Part shown: piece after piece, positions 15,798 to 23,130 of the stretch
How positions within the stretch are numbered: the stretch's first letter is position 1
How the letters are laid out: every line of letters begins with the position of its first letter
Source of the DNA: FLUQ01 sp031550605
Lineage (GTDB): Bacteria; Desulfobacterota; Desulfovibrionia; Desulfovibrionales; Desulfovibrionaceae
Reading direction: 5' to 3'
DNA: 42,055 nt
Assembly: GCA_031550605.1 (NCBI GenBank)
Contig: JAVBOK010000087.1
Location: 1 to 42,055, forward strand
Made by a program: the position numbers and the translations under genes
Notes under the pieces: model-generated
Seen by the model: only the letters and a program-made list of their open reading frames with translations
Databases searched by the model: none
What the model was told of the DNA's origin: nothing

Positions 15798-16738
15798 TAG
15801 CGGAAACTCAGCAGACAGGCCAGGGCGGCCAGCGCGCCGGCAAGCCCCAGCATCTGGGGGATGCGCAAAAGGCGCAGCCGGGCCATGACCGATTCCGTGA
15901 CCCCGACCAGAACGGCGACAAGGAAAATGCCCGCCAGAGGCTGCAAAAGCGTCAGCAGGCGGCTTGCCGGGTGCCCGCCCAACTCGTCCGCCAGGCCGGT
16001 GAACAGCATCAGGTCCGGCAGGGCTACGCCGGCCACGACCGCGCAGAAAAACCACAGTTTCAGCGCCGCGCCCATCTCGATCAGGGCCAGATCCACCCCG
16101 CCGTGGTCCAGGATCATGACTTCGTGGATCATGGTCAGTTCCAGGTGGGTGTTGGGATCGTCCACGGGGATGCGGCTGTTTTCCGTCAGCAGAACCAGAA
16201 AGAACGCCGCGCCCAGCAACAGCAGCACCGGCCAGTCGTGGTCCCATGTTTCCGGGGTGAACGGGGCCAGCATGGCGGACAGGGTGAAGGTGCTGACCGT
16301 CAGGCCCAGCGGCATCATGCCCAGCAGCAGCACCGGTTCGGCCAGGGCGGAATAGGTGGCCTCGCGCGAGGCCCCCATGCCCTCGAAAGCGGATCCCGTG
16401 TCCAGGGCAGCCAGAATTGTCGCGAACCGTGCCAGGGCCAGCAGGTACGCGGCCAGAAAGAAATCTCCGGTAAAGCTCAGCAGGGGTTTCACCGTGCCCA
16501 GGGGCACAAACAGCATGGCGGCGGCCACGGCGGCCAGGCCGACCATGGGTCCGGCCCGGAACACCCAGGTCGTGGTGGCGGAATACACCGCGCCCTTGCG
16601 CAGCAGTTTCCCCAGGTCATAGTACAGTTGCAGGTACGGGCGCCCCCGGCGGCCGGCGAATTTCGCTTTGACCCGGTTGATGACGCCGGGCAGCAGCGGA
16701 GCCAGCAGCAGGCTGAGGATATAGGCGGCGGCGGACAT
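15797..16738 (-). CDS. Ehr complex membrane anchor subunit (HyfC/NuoH-like)
   Basis: A 313-aa NuoH/HycD/HyfC family protein with eight or so TM helices. Signatures are the N-terminal LQLYYDLGKLLRKG, FRAGPMVGLAAVAAAMLFVPLG, the acidic loop ENSRIPVDDPNTHLELTMIHEVMILDHGG, and the C-terminal PQMLGLAGALAALACLLSF. The loop's Glu/Asp/Arg residues are those that connect the redox arm to the membrane arm in complex I-type machines. ATG 16738 (MSAAAYILSLLLAPLLPG) begins two bases after the stop of the HyfB-like frame, so translation of the two is likely coupled. The open frame further upstream belongs to another frame of the HyfB-like gene. The stop is TAG. Confidence 0.92.
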   Translation of the reverse strand: MSAAAYILSLLLAPLLPGVINRVKAKFAGRRGRPYLQLYYDLGKLLRKGAVYSATTTWVFRAGPMVGLAAVAAAMLFVPLGTVKPLLSFTGDFFLAAYLLALARFATILAALDTGSAFEGMGASREATYSALAEPVLLLGMMPLGLTVSTFTLSAMLAPFTPETWDHDWPVLLLLGAAFFLVLLTENSRIPVDDPNTHLELTMIHEVMILDHGGVDLALIEMGAALKLWFFCAVVAGVALPDLMLFTGLADELGGHPASRLLTLLQPLAGIFLVAVLVGVTESVMARLRLLRIPQMLGLAGALAALACLLSFR

Positions 16739-16740
16739 GG

Positions 16741-17184
16741 CTAGCGCAGCTCCCAGGCCAGAAGGGTCACAAGGGTGATCAGGATGTACAGGACGTACCC
16801 GTTCAGCCGTCCGTGCTGCAGGCCCTTGCACCAGTCGGCCAGCCGTCCGGCGGCGCGGAAGAAGGGGGTGAAGCCTTCTTCGGTGATCCAGTCCGGCGAT
16901 GTCATGGACGCCCGCGCCCGCAGGGGGAAATATTCGCTGATCGCCGGCAGAACGACTTTCGGGCGCAGGGCGTTGCGCATGTATACGCCCGCGGGCTGCG
17001 AAAAGGATCCCGCGCTGTACTGCATGCGGCTGGTCGGCGCGGTGTAGCCGCAATCCCAGGTGGGGGATGCGCCGACGCTACGACCCCGCAACAGGCGGCG
17101 GCGCAGCAGATACAGGGCCGCGGCGGCCAGAACGCACAGGAAGAATCCCTGGTTGACCCGGCGCAGCAGAATGATGGCGCTGGA
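16741..17184 (-). pseudogene. C-terminal part of HyfB-like gene, after an in-frame TAG
   Basis: This is the same reading frame as the HyfB-like gene upstream, continuing without shift for 147 codons after its TAG (17185-17187). It encodes a membrane helix (GFFLCVLAAAALYLL) right after the stop. The hallmark C-terminal domain of HycC/HyfB proteins follows (TWDCGYTAPTSRMQYSAGSFSQP and ARASMTSPDWITEEGF), then a final helix (LNGYVLYILITLVTLLAWEL). There is no ATG or GTG early in the segment. The first possible start is a TTG at 17091 without a Shine-Dalgarno. So it would be made only by readthrough of TAG, or the gene is broken by a recent nonsense change (CAG or TGG to TAG), or the base is a sequence error. 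Confidence 0.8.
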
Positions 17185-18861
17185 CTATTCCGGCCCGTTT
17201 TTTTCCATGTGCGGCGTTTCAAGGAACCGCGGCCGCGTGACGGAAGGCTTGCCCGACAGGGGCGGGGCGGCAGCCAGGGCCGGGGCTGCGTCCGCCCGCG
17301 CCGCCGGGGCGAAGGACGGCAGGGCGTCGCGGCAGTGCCGGGCCACCACGGGCGAGGATGCGGCGGAAATCAGGCACAGGGCGGCGAAGACGAGCAGCAC
17401 GGCCCGTTCCGCATCGGCCGGGGGATGGGTGTGCCCCACGGCCGGGCTGCGGGCCTCGCCCAGAAAGGCCATGCCGTAAATGCGGGCGAAGCAGAGCAGG
17501 GTAAAGCCGCCGATGCCGGCCAGCACGAACAGGCAGAACCAGAACAGCAAACTGTAGTCGGCCCCGATGCCCTGGGTGAAGATCGCGCCGCCGAAGGTCA
17601 GGCCCAGATAGATCAGAAATTCGCCGGCAAAGCCGTTGAACGGCGGCAGGGCCGCGATGGCCGCGCTGCCCAGGGCGAAACAGCAGCCTACCACGGGCAG
17701 GCGTTTTTGCAGGCCCCCCAGCAGGCGGAAACTGAGCGTTCCCGCGCCGTGCAGCACGCAGCCCGCGCACAGGAAGAGCAGCCCCTTGGACAGGGCGTGG
17801 TTGACCATGTGCACCAGGGCACCGGCCAGGGCCAGATACGCGGGGCCCGTCTGGCCGCGCTGGATGCAGAACAGCCCGATGCCCAGCGCCATGCAGATGA
17901 TGCCCATGTTTTCCACGCTGGAATAGGCCAGGGACCGTTTGATGGACGGCTGGGCCAGGGCCAGCAGAATGCCGGTGAATCCGGTGAAGGCCCCGACGCC
18001 GATCAGCGCGCAGGCCCACCAGGTTTCGCCGGGGCCGATGAAGGAAAGCGCCCGGATCAGGCCGTACAGCCCGATCTTGATCACCGCGCCGGACATCAGG
18101 GCGGACACGTGGCTGGGCGCGGCGGGGTGGGCTTCCGGCAGCCAGACGTGCATGGGCATCAGGCCGATTTTCGCGCCGAACCCGACAAAGGCCAGGATGA
18201 ACAGCAACCCGGCCTGGCCGGAACCGGCGAGCGCGCCGTTCGCGGCGAGGAAATCCCGGAACGAGAGGACTCCGCCGCTTCCGGACGAGAGCAGGGCGAA
18301 AAAGGCCAGCAGGAACAGCGCGCCCAGATGGGCCGCCACCAGATAGACCCAGGCGGCGGAACGCACGTCGGAATGTTCGTCGTGCACGCTGATGAGAAAA
18401 AAGGGAACCACGGACATCAGTTCCCAGGACAGCAGAAAGAGAAAAGCGTCGGCGGCGGTCAGGGCCAGGACCATGCCCGCGACGAGCAGGCTGTAAAACA
18501 GCCAGTGCGCGCCCAGATGCTTTGCGTCCGCCTCGGCCTTCATGGCGCTGCCGCCGTACACGGCGCACAGCGAGGACAGCAGCAGCACGGGCAGCAGGAA
18601 GACGGAACTGAAGGCGTCCATCTGCAGGCTGAATGCGCCCATGGGCAGGCCGCCCAGGTTCAGGGACCAGGATGCCGCGTTCGCGGATGCCGCGCCTTCC
18701 GCGGAGGCCGCCAGAAATTGCAGCGCGGGGACAAGGCCCAGGCCGGAAGCGCAGGCCGCGGACAGCGAGCCGATGCGGTTGGCGGCCAGGCCCCGCCCGG
18801 CGCAAAACGCCGTCAGGCCCCCCCCCACAAGCAGGATCAGGGAACAGAGTAAAAGCGACAT
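17185..18861 (-). CDS. Ehr complex antiporter-like subunit (HyfB/NuoL-like), ends early at TAG
   Basis: A 558-aa proton-conducting antiporter-type subunit (PF00361) resembling HyfB/HycC. Recognisable parts are WELMSVVPFFLISV, FVGFGAKIGLMPMHVWLPEAHPAAPSHVSALMSG, IKRSLAYSSVENMGII, VNHALSKGLLFLCAG and LPPFNGFAGEFLIYLGL, with the Lys and His residues of the ion path. HyfB is about 670 aa. This frame stops at residue 558, and family sequence resumes directly after the TAG to give 706 aa in total. ATG 18861 (MSLLLCSLILLVGGGL) opens the first helix; its ribosome binding site is weak. A G9 tract on the coding strand (plus-strand C run 18818-18826) lies at codons 12-15. It is the first gene of the six-gene Ehr operon. 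The 215-bp gap upstream separates it from the DUF457 gene and should carry the promoter. Confidence 0.88.
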   Translation of the reverse strand: MSLLLCSLILLVGGGLTAFCAGRGLAANRIGSLSAACASGLGLVPALQFLAASAEGAASANAASWSLNLGGLPMGAFSLQMDAFSSVFLLPVLLLSSLCAVYGGSAMKAEADAKHLGAHWLFYSLLVAGMVLALTAADAFLFLLSWELMSVVPFFLISVHDEHSDVRSAAWVYLVAAHLGALFLLAFFALLSSGSGGVLSFRDFLAANGALAGSGQAGLLFILAFVGFGAKIGLMPMHVWLPEAHPAAPSHVSALMSGAVIKIGLYGLIRALSFIGPGETWWACALIGVGAFTGFTGILLALAQPSIKRSLAYSSVENMGIICMALGIGLFCIQRGQTGPAYLALAGALVHMVNHALSKGLLFLCAGCVLHGAGTLSFRLLGGLQKRLPVVGCCFALGSAAIAALPPFNGFAGEFLIYLGLTFGGAIFTQGIGADYSLLFWFCLFVLAGIGGFTLLCFARIYGMAFLGEARSPAVGHTHPPADAERAVLLVFAALCLISAASSPVVARHCRDALPSFAPAARADAAPALAAAPPLSGKPSVTRPRFLETPHMEKNGPE

Positions 18862-19076
18862 TGCGGCATACCCCGTCGCGGTGCAGTGTTTGCTCCTGCA
18901 TGTACGCGGCAAGTCACGGGGCGTCAAGGATCGGAAAATGTTTTCTGCCGGAGGGGCTTCGTCCCTTGCGCCCCCCGAGCTTCCCGCCCCGCGCGTGTTC
19001 GCGGCCGGGCCGACGTATCTTCCGGGGAAGGGCGCGGTTGCCGGAAAATCGCCAACGCCGCCCGCGAGCAAGTCCG

Positions 19077-19850
19077 CTACATCCCGTTCGAACGCGGCCC
19101 CTGGCCTTGTTCCCCCTCCTGCTGCAGATAGCCGCAGCCTTCGGGCCGCAGCCCCCTGCTGGTGTGGGGGCAGGGGCAGCGCCCCGCGTGCCTGCCCGAC
19201 CGCGCCGGGCAGAGCACGCGCGCGGGAACGGCGGCTTTGGCGGGCAGCAAAACGGGCCCGTGCCGGTCCGGGTCGCCGGGCCGTCGGGGGTAGCGGGCCG
19301 CCGTGCCCGGTTTGCTGCCCGGCTCGCGGCACAGCGCGCGAAAAACGAAGCAGAGCAGGACGAACAGCAGGCAGGGCAGCCACACGTACTGCATCTCCGA
19401 CAACAGGACCGCCAGGCCGCGCTCGCTGAAAAAGGCCCCGGGGCTGAGGGGTGAAATCTGTATGGGATGCCAGGGCAGGGAATAGCGGGTCTGGTCGAAA
19501 GGCCAGAAAAAAGCCACCCCGTACCGGCCCGTGGTCATGGCGTCCAGCAGTCCGTGGCTGGCGGCGGATACGGTCGGAAGCAGAAAGGCGGCCAGCCGTT
19601 TGCTGCGCAGCGAACGGCTGGCCGCGAGTCCGACGCAGCCCAGCAGCACGGCGGCGAGCAAAGAATGGGAAGCCCCCCGGTGCACGGCCAGAGCGCCGTG
19701 CCCCATGCCCAGATGATACCCGATCGTGTCCAGGTCGGGCAGTATGGCCGCAACGGCGGCGGCCGCCGCCAGACGGGGGGAGATCGTATTTTTTCCCAAT
19801 CCGGCCGCCAGAGCCAGGGCCGGTATGGGGTGTGTGAAGATCGTCGGCAT
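19077..19850 (-). CDS. DUF457/YdjM-like membrane protein (predicted metal-dependent hydrolase)
   Basis: A 257-aa protein. Residues 1-170 match the YdjM/DUF457 family (PF04307): MPTIFTHPIPALALA, then AAILPDLDTIGY, HRGASHSLLAA and SHGLLDAMTTGRYGVAFFWPF, with the conserved H, D and H-x-x-x-H-S residues thought to bind metal, between TM helices. The WPFDQTRYSLPWHPIQISPLS segment is typical of the family. The last 80 or so residues, after FRALCREPGSKPG, are Arg/Pro/Gly-rich and lack family resemblance. They may be a spurious extension into GC-rich DNA after loss of an earlier stop. ATG 19850 is preceded by GGAGGCGCA. It is divergent from the membrane rhodanese gene, with 62 bp between starts. Confidence 0.8.
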   Translation of the reverse strand: MPTIFTHPIPALALAAGLGKNTISPRLAAAAAVAAILPDLDTIGYHLGMGHGALAVHRGASHSLLAAVLLGCVGLAASRSLRSKRLAAFLLPTVSAASHGLLDAMTTGRYGVAFFWPFDQTRYSLPWHPIQISPLSPGAFFSERGLAVLLSEMQYVWLPCLLFVLLCFVFRALCREPGSKPGTAARYPRRPGDPDRHGPVLLPAKAAVPARVLCPARSGRHAGRCPCPHTSRGLRPEGCGYLQQEGEQGQGPRSNGM

Positions 19851-19912
19851 TGCGCCTCCACGGGAAGTGGCTGTATACTACACTAAATTATTGCACAGGC
19901 AAAGGAGGCCCC

Positions 19913-20440
19913 ATGATCCGTGTCATCGACCCCAAAGAAGCGGGACGCCTGGTTGACGAGGAAAACGCGCTGCTGGTGGATATCCGTGAGCCGGAGGAGC
20001 ACGCCGGGGAGCATATCCCCGGCGCGCGGCTGGCCCCGCTGTCGGTTCTTTCCACCCTGCCCCCGGATCCGGACAGGGAACGGCCGGCCGTGTTTTTCTG
20101 CCAGTCGGGCATGCGCACCAAGAACAATGCGGGAACGCTGGAAGAGCGCGGCTTTGCCGCGAGCTACATCATCGAGGGCGGCCTGAACGGCTGGAAAAAC
20201 GCGGGCCTGCCCGCGGTGAAGCGGGACATGCCGCTGCCCATGCCGCGCCAGATACAGATCGGCGCGGGGTCGCTGGTCTTTCTGTTTTCCCTGCTGGCGT
20301 TCTTTTTCTCCGGTTTTCTCTGGCTGACCCTGCTGGTCGGACTGGGCCTGATCTTCGCGGGCTACACGGGCGTATGCATGATGGCCAGGGTTCTGGCCCG
20401 CATGCCCTGGAACAGGCCGAAGCCGAAAGACTGCGGCTGA
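19913..20440 (+). CDS. Membrane-anchored rhodanese (YgaP-like)
   Basis: This 175-aa protein has the same length and layout as E. coli YgaP (174 aa). A cytoplasmic rhodanese domain (about 1-105) has DIREPEEHAGEHIPGA, the APLSVL segment and the active-site loop FCQSGMRT with catalytic Cys63. LPMPRQIQIGAGSL follows, then two TM helices (LVFLFSLLAFFFSGFLWLTLL and GLGLIFAGYTGVCMMARVL) and the closing RMPWN. YgaP transfers sulfane sulfur. In a sulfur-metabolising organism this could serve thiosulfate, polysulfide or persulfide trafficking at the membrane, but that is inference. ATG 19913 follows AAAGGAGGCCCC. It is not tightly linked to the hydrogenase genes that start 258 bp downstream. Confidence 0.93.
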   Translation: MIRVIDPKEAGRLVDEENALLVDIREPEEHAGEHIPGARLAPLSVLSTLPPDPDRERPAVFFCQSGMRTKNNAGTLEERGFAASYIIEGGLNGWKNAGLPAVKRDMPLPMPRQIQIGAGSLVFLFSLLAFFFSGFLWLTLLVGLGLIFAGYTGVCMMARVLARMPWNRPKPKDCG

Positions 20441-20537
20441 ACGGGCAAGTAAGCCGCCGGGCGCGGCCGGGCATCCGGTGCCTGATCGACGAGGCGAAGA
20501 TCCCGATCCTGATTTTCGGGCCGTTTTCCGCATCGTG

Positions 20538-20553
20538 TCCCGCGGTGGCGGGA
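20538..20553. terminator. Weak hairpin after the rhodanese gene
   Basis: TCCCGC (20538-20543), a GGTG loop and GCGGGA (20548-20553) form a 6-bp stem. A T-rich stretch (about 20565-20590) begins only 10 or so bases later, so it is an atypical terminator at best. The rest of 20441-20698 should hold the hydrogenase promoter. CCCCAA (20614-20619) and TTGGGG (20650-20655) form a distant inverted pair. No sigma-54 site is evident. Confidence 0.35.
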
Positions 20554-20698
20554 AAAGCGGGTTCGATTTTCCGAAAAATGTTTTTCTTTTTCCTCCGCCC
20601 GTGGTAGATTCTCCCCAAGCTCACCAGTCGCGGGCATATCCCGGCGACTTTGGGGTCGTGCGGGACCTGCGGCGTCCAATCCTTTGCCGGAGGTGCCC

Positions 20699-21178
20699 AT
20701 GCCGCACGAACACCCGTCCGGGAACGGCTTCGCCGCTCTGGAAACGTTTATCGACCAGCTGGAAGACAAGGAATCCTCCCTGATCAGGGTTCTGTACGAG
20801 GCCCAGCGCATTTTCGGCCATCTGTCCAAGGAGGTGATGCTCTTTGTGGCGGAGAAGCTGAATGTGGCGGCCTCCAAAATTTACGGCGTGGTCAGCTTTT
20901 ATTCCTTTTTCACCACAAAACCCAAAGGGCGGTGCCAGATCAGGGTTTGCCTGGGCACGGCCTGTTTCGTGTGCGGCGGCGAGCGCATCGCCAGGGAACT
21001 GCAGGACCGGCTTGATCTCAAAATGGGGGATACCTCCTCCGACCGGGCTTTCAGCCTGGAGGCCGTGCGCTGCGTGGGCGCGTGCAGCCTGGCCCCGGCC
21101 GTGCTGGTCAATGACGCCGTGCATGCCAAAGTCCGGCCGGATGACATTGAAACCATCATCAGCAACTACAGGAAGTAG
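20699..21178 (+). CDS. hydC: [FeFe] hydrogenase subunit C (NuoE-like, [2Fe-2S])
   Basis: A 159-aa thioredoxin-fold [2Fe-2S] protein of the NuoE/HndA/HydC family. The four ligands are visible as CLGTACFVCGG (first pair, four residues apart) and CVGACSLAP (second pair). The N-terminal helical part (LIRVLYEAQRIFGHLSKEVMLFVAEKL) and VVSFYSFFTTKPKG are typical. ATG 20699 follows GGAGGTGCCC and is preferred over the start 15 bp upstream. It is the first gene of a run of six hydrogenase and maturation genes. It would pass electrons within the NAD(P)H-reacting module of a trimeric hydrogenase, together with the next two genes. In the four-subunit Hnd enzyme of Desulfovibrio the matching subunit is HndA. 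Confidence 0.93.
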   Translation: MPHEHPSGNGFAALETFIDQLEDKESSLIRVLYEAQRIFGHLSKEVMLFVAEKLNVAASKIYGVVSFYSFFTTKPKGRCQIRVCLGTACFVCGGERIARELQDRLDLKMGDTSSDRAFSLEAVRCVGACSLAPAVLVNDAVHAKVRPDDIETIISNYRK

Positions 21179-21187
21179 GGGGACGCC

Positions 21188-23068
21188 ATGCGGAAAATCG
21201 CCTCCTATGCCGATCTGGCCAAAGCGTACGCCGCCTATTCCCCCCTGCTCGCGTTGCGCACGGGCGGCGCGCGGCCCGCATCGGGCAAACGCGAATTTCT
21301 TGTCTGCGGCGATACCGGCTGCCGTTCCATCCGCAGCCTGGACATTCTGAAAAAACTCCGGCGGGCCATCAGCAAGGCCGGGTTGCAGGATGCAGCGGAA
21401 GCCCACATCACGGGGTGTTTCGGGTTCTGTAAAAAAGGCCCCATCGTCAAGGTGTTTCCGGAAGACGTGTTCTATGTGGATGTATCCGCCAGCGACGCGG
21501 AAGAAATCGTGACCAGCCACATGCTGCGCAATGCCGTGGTGGACCGGCTGCTGTACCGCGACCCGGAAAAGCCGGACGCGCCCGCGATGCGCGAGGCGGA
21601 CATCGGATTTTACAAAAAGCAGATGCGCACGGCCCTTGCCGACTGCGGCCTGATCAATCCGGAAAAGATTGAAGAGTACATCGCCGCCAAGGGCTATCAG
21701 GCCCTGGCGAACTGTCTGCAACTGATGCACCCGGCCGATGTGGTGCAGTGCATCACGGCTTCCGGCCTGCGGGGCAGGGGGGGCGGAGGGTTTCCCACCG
21801 GCCGCAAATGGGCGGCCGCCGCGTCGCAGCCGGAAGGCAAAAAATACGTGGTCTGCAACGCGGACGAAGGCGACCCCGGCGCGTTCATGGACCGCTCCAT
21901 CCTGGAAGGCGATCCCCACTGCGTGCTGGAGGGCATGGCCATCGCCGCGTACGCCATCGGTTCAGACCATGGATATATCTACATCCGGGCCGAATACCCG
22001 CTGGCTGTCCAGCGTCTGCTCCGGGCCACGGAACAGGCCCGCAAAGCCGGGCTGCTGGGCAAAAACATCATGGGTTCCGGCTTTTCCTTTGACCTGGAAC
22101 TGAAGCTGGGGGCCGGGGCCTTTGTCTGCGGCGAGGAGACGGCGCTTTTGCGCTCCATCGAGGGGGGCCGGGGCGAGCCCACGCCCAAGCCGCCGTTCCC
22201 GGCGGAAAAGGGCTTGTACGGCAAACCCACCGTCATCAACAACGTGGAAACCCTGGCCAACGTGCGGCGCATTATCCTGGGCGGCGCGGATTGGTACAGT
22301 TCCATGGGATCCGAAAAATCCAGGGGCACCAAGGTCTTTGCCCTGGCCGGCAAGGTCAGCAACGTGGGCTTGGTGGAAGTGCCCATGGGCATCACCCTGC
22401 GCGAGATCATTTACGATATCGGCGGGGGCATCAAGGACGGCAAACAATTCAAGGCCGTGCAGACCGGCGGGCCTTCCGGAGGCTGCATCAGCGTGGAAAA
22501 CCTGGATATCCCCATCGAGTACGAATCGCTGACCGGCATCGGGTCCATGATGGGTTCCGGCGGCATGATCGTCATGGACGAAAGCAACTGCATGGTGGAT
22601 ATCGCCAAATACTACCTCAGCTTCATCATGGAGGAATCCTGCGGCAAATGCACGCCCTGCCGGGTGGGCAACAAGCGCATGCACGAAATGCTGACGGATA
22701 TCACCGAGGGCAGGGGCACGCAGGCTCACCTGGAAAAGCTGCAGAGCCTGGGCAGGGTCATTCAGGATACCGCGCTCTGCGGCCTGGGCCAGACCGCGCC
22801 CAACCCGGTACTCAGCACCATGCGCTATTTCTGGGACGAATACGTCACCCATGTGAAGGACAAGCACTGCCCGGCCAAGGTCTGCCCGGAACTGCTCGAT
22901 TACTTCATCACCGAAAAGTGCATCGGGTGTGAACGCTGCGCGCGCGACTGCCCTGTGAACTGCATCGAGGGATCGCTCCGCCAGCGCCACGTCATCGACA
23001 CCGGGGAATGCATCAAGTGCGGCACCTGCATCACCTGCTGCCCGGTGAATGCCGTCGTCCGGCAGTGA
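21188..23068 (+). CDS. hydB: [FeFe] hydrogenase subunit B (NuoF-like, NAD(P)H/FMN)
   Basis: A 626-aa flavoprotein subunit. The N-terminal about 110 residues are a thioredoxin-like [2Fe-2S] domain (CGDTGCRS, then HITGCFGFCKKGP). The NuoF core has the GRGGGGFPTGRKW FMN/NAD loop, CNADEGDPGAFMDRS, EETALLRSIEGGRGEPTPKPPFP, NNVETLANV and a [4Fe-4S] motif ESCGKCTPCRVG. The C-terminus carries two ferredoxin-type [4Fe-4S] motifs (CIGCERCARDCPVNC and CIKCGTCITCCP). This is the layout of HydB of the Thermotoga-type electron-bifurcating hydrogenase and of HndC. A separate HndB-type [2Fe-2S] protein is absent, its place being taken by the fused N-terminal domain. The gene starts 9 bp after hydC; GGGGAC precedes ATG 21188. 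Confidence 0.94.
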   Translation: MRKIASYADLAKAYAAYSPLLALRTGGARPASGKREFLVCGDTGCRSIRSLDILKKLRRAISKAGLQDAAEAHITGCFGFCKKGPIVKVFPEDVFYVDVSASDAEEIVTSHMLRNAVVDRLLYRDPEKPDAPAMREADIGFYKKQMRTALADCGLINPEKIEEYIAAKGYQALANCLQLMHPADVVQCITASGLRGRGGGGFPTGRKWAAAASQPEGKKYVVCNADEGDPGAFMDRSILEGDPHCVLEGMAIAAYAIGSDHGYIYIRAEYPLAVQRLLRATEQARKAGLLGKNIMGSGFSFDLELKLGAGAFVCGEETALLRSIEGGRGEPTPKPPFPAEKGLYGKPTVINNVETLANVRRIILGGADWYSSMGSEKSRGTKVFALAGKVSNVGLVEVPMGITLREIIYDIGGGIKDGKQFKAVQTGGPSGGCISVENLDIPIEYESLTGIGSMMGSGGMIVMDESNCMVDIAKYYLSFIMEESCGKCTPCRVGNKRMHEMLTDITEGRGTQAHLEKLQSLGRVIQDTALCGLGQTAPNPVLSTMRYFWDEYVTHVKDKHCPAKVCPELLDYFITEKCIGCERCARDCPVNCIEGSLRQRHVIDTGECIKCGTCITCCPVNAVVRQ

Positions 23069-23130
23069 TCCGGAACGCATGCCGGCAACCTTGAAAGCCC
23101 GCCCTGCCGCGGCCCTTTCGCGAGGTCCAT

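Noticed and set aside
17185..17187. General reassignment of TAG to an amino acid in this organism
   Set aside because: TAG is used as the natural stop of many genes here (for example EutN-like, hydC, hydA, HyfC-like, gmhB-like). Only a local effect is defensible.
16813..18852. 679-codon + strand frame opposite the HyfB-like gene
   Set aside because: Another GC-driven shadow; the - strand product is a recognisable antiporter subunit.
20441..20698. Sigma-54 promoter for the hydrogenase operon
   Set aside because: No GG-N10-GC -24/-12 element with the expected TGGCAC/TTGC sequence could be found.
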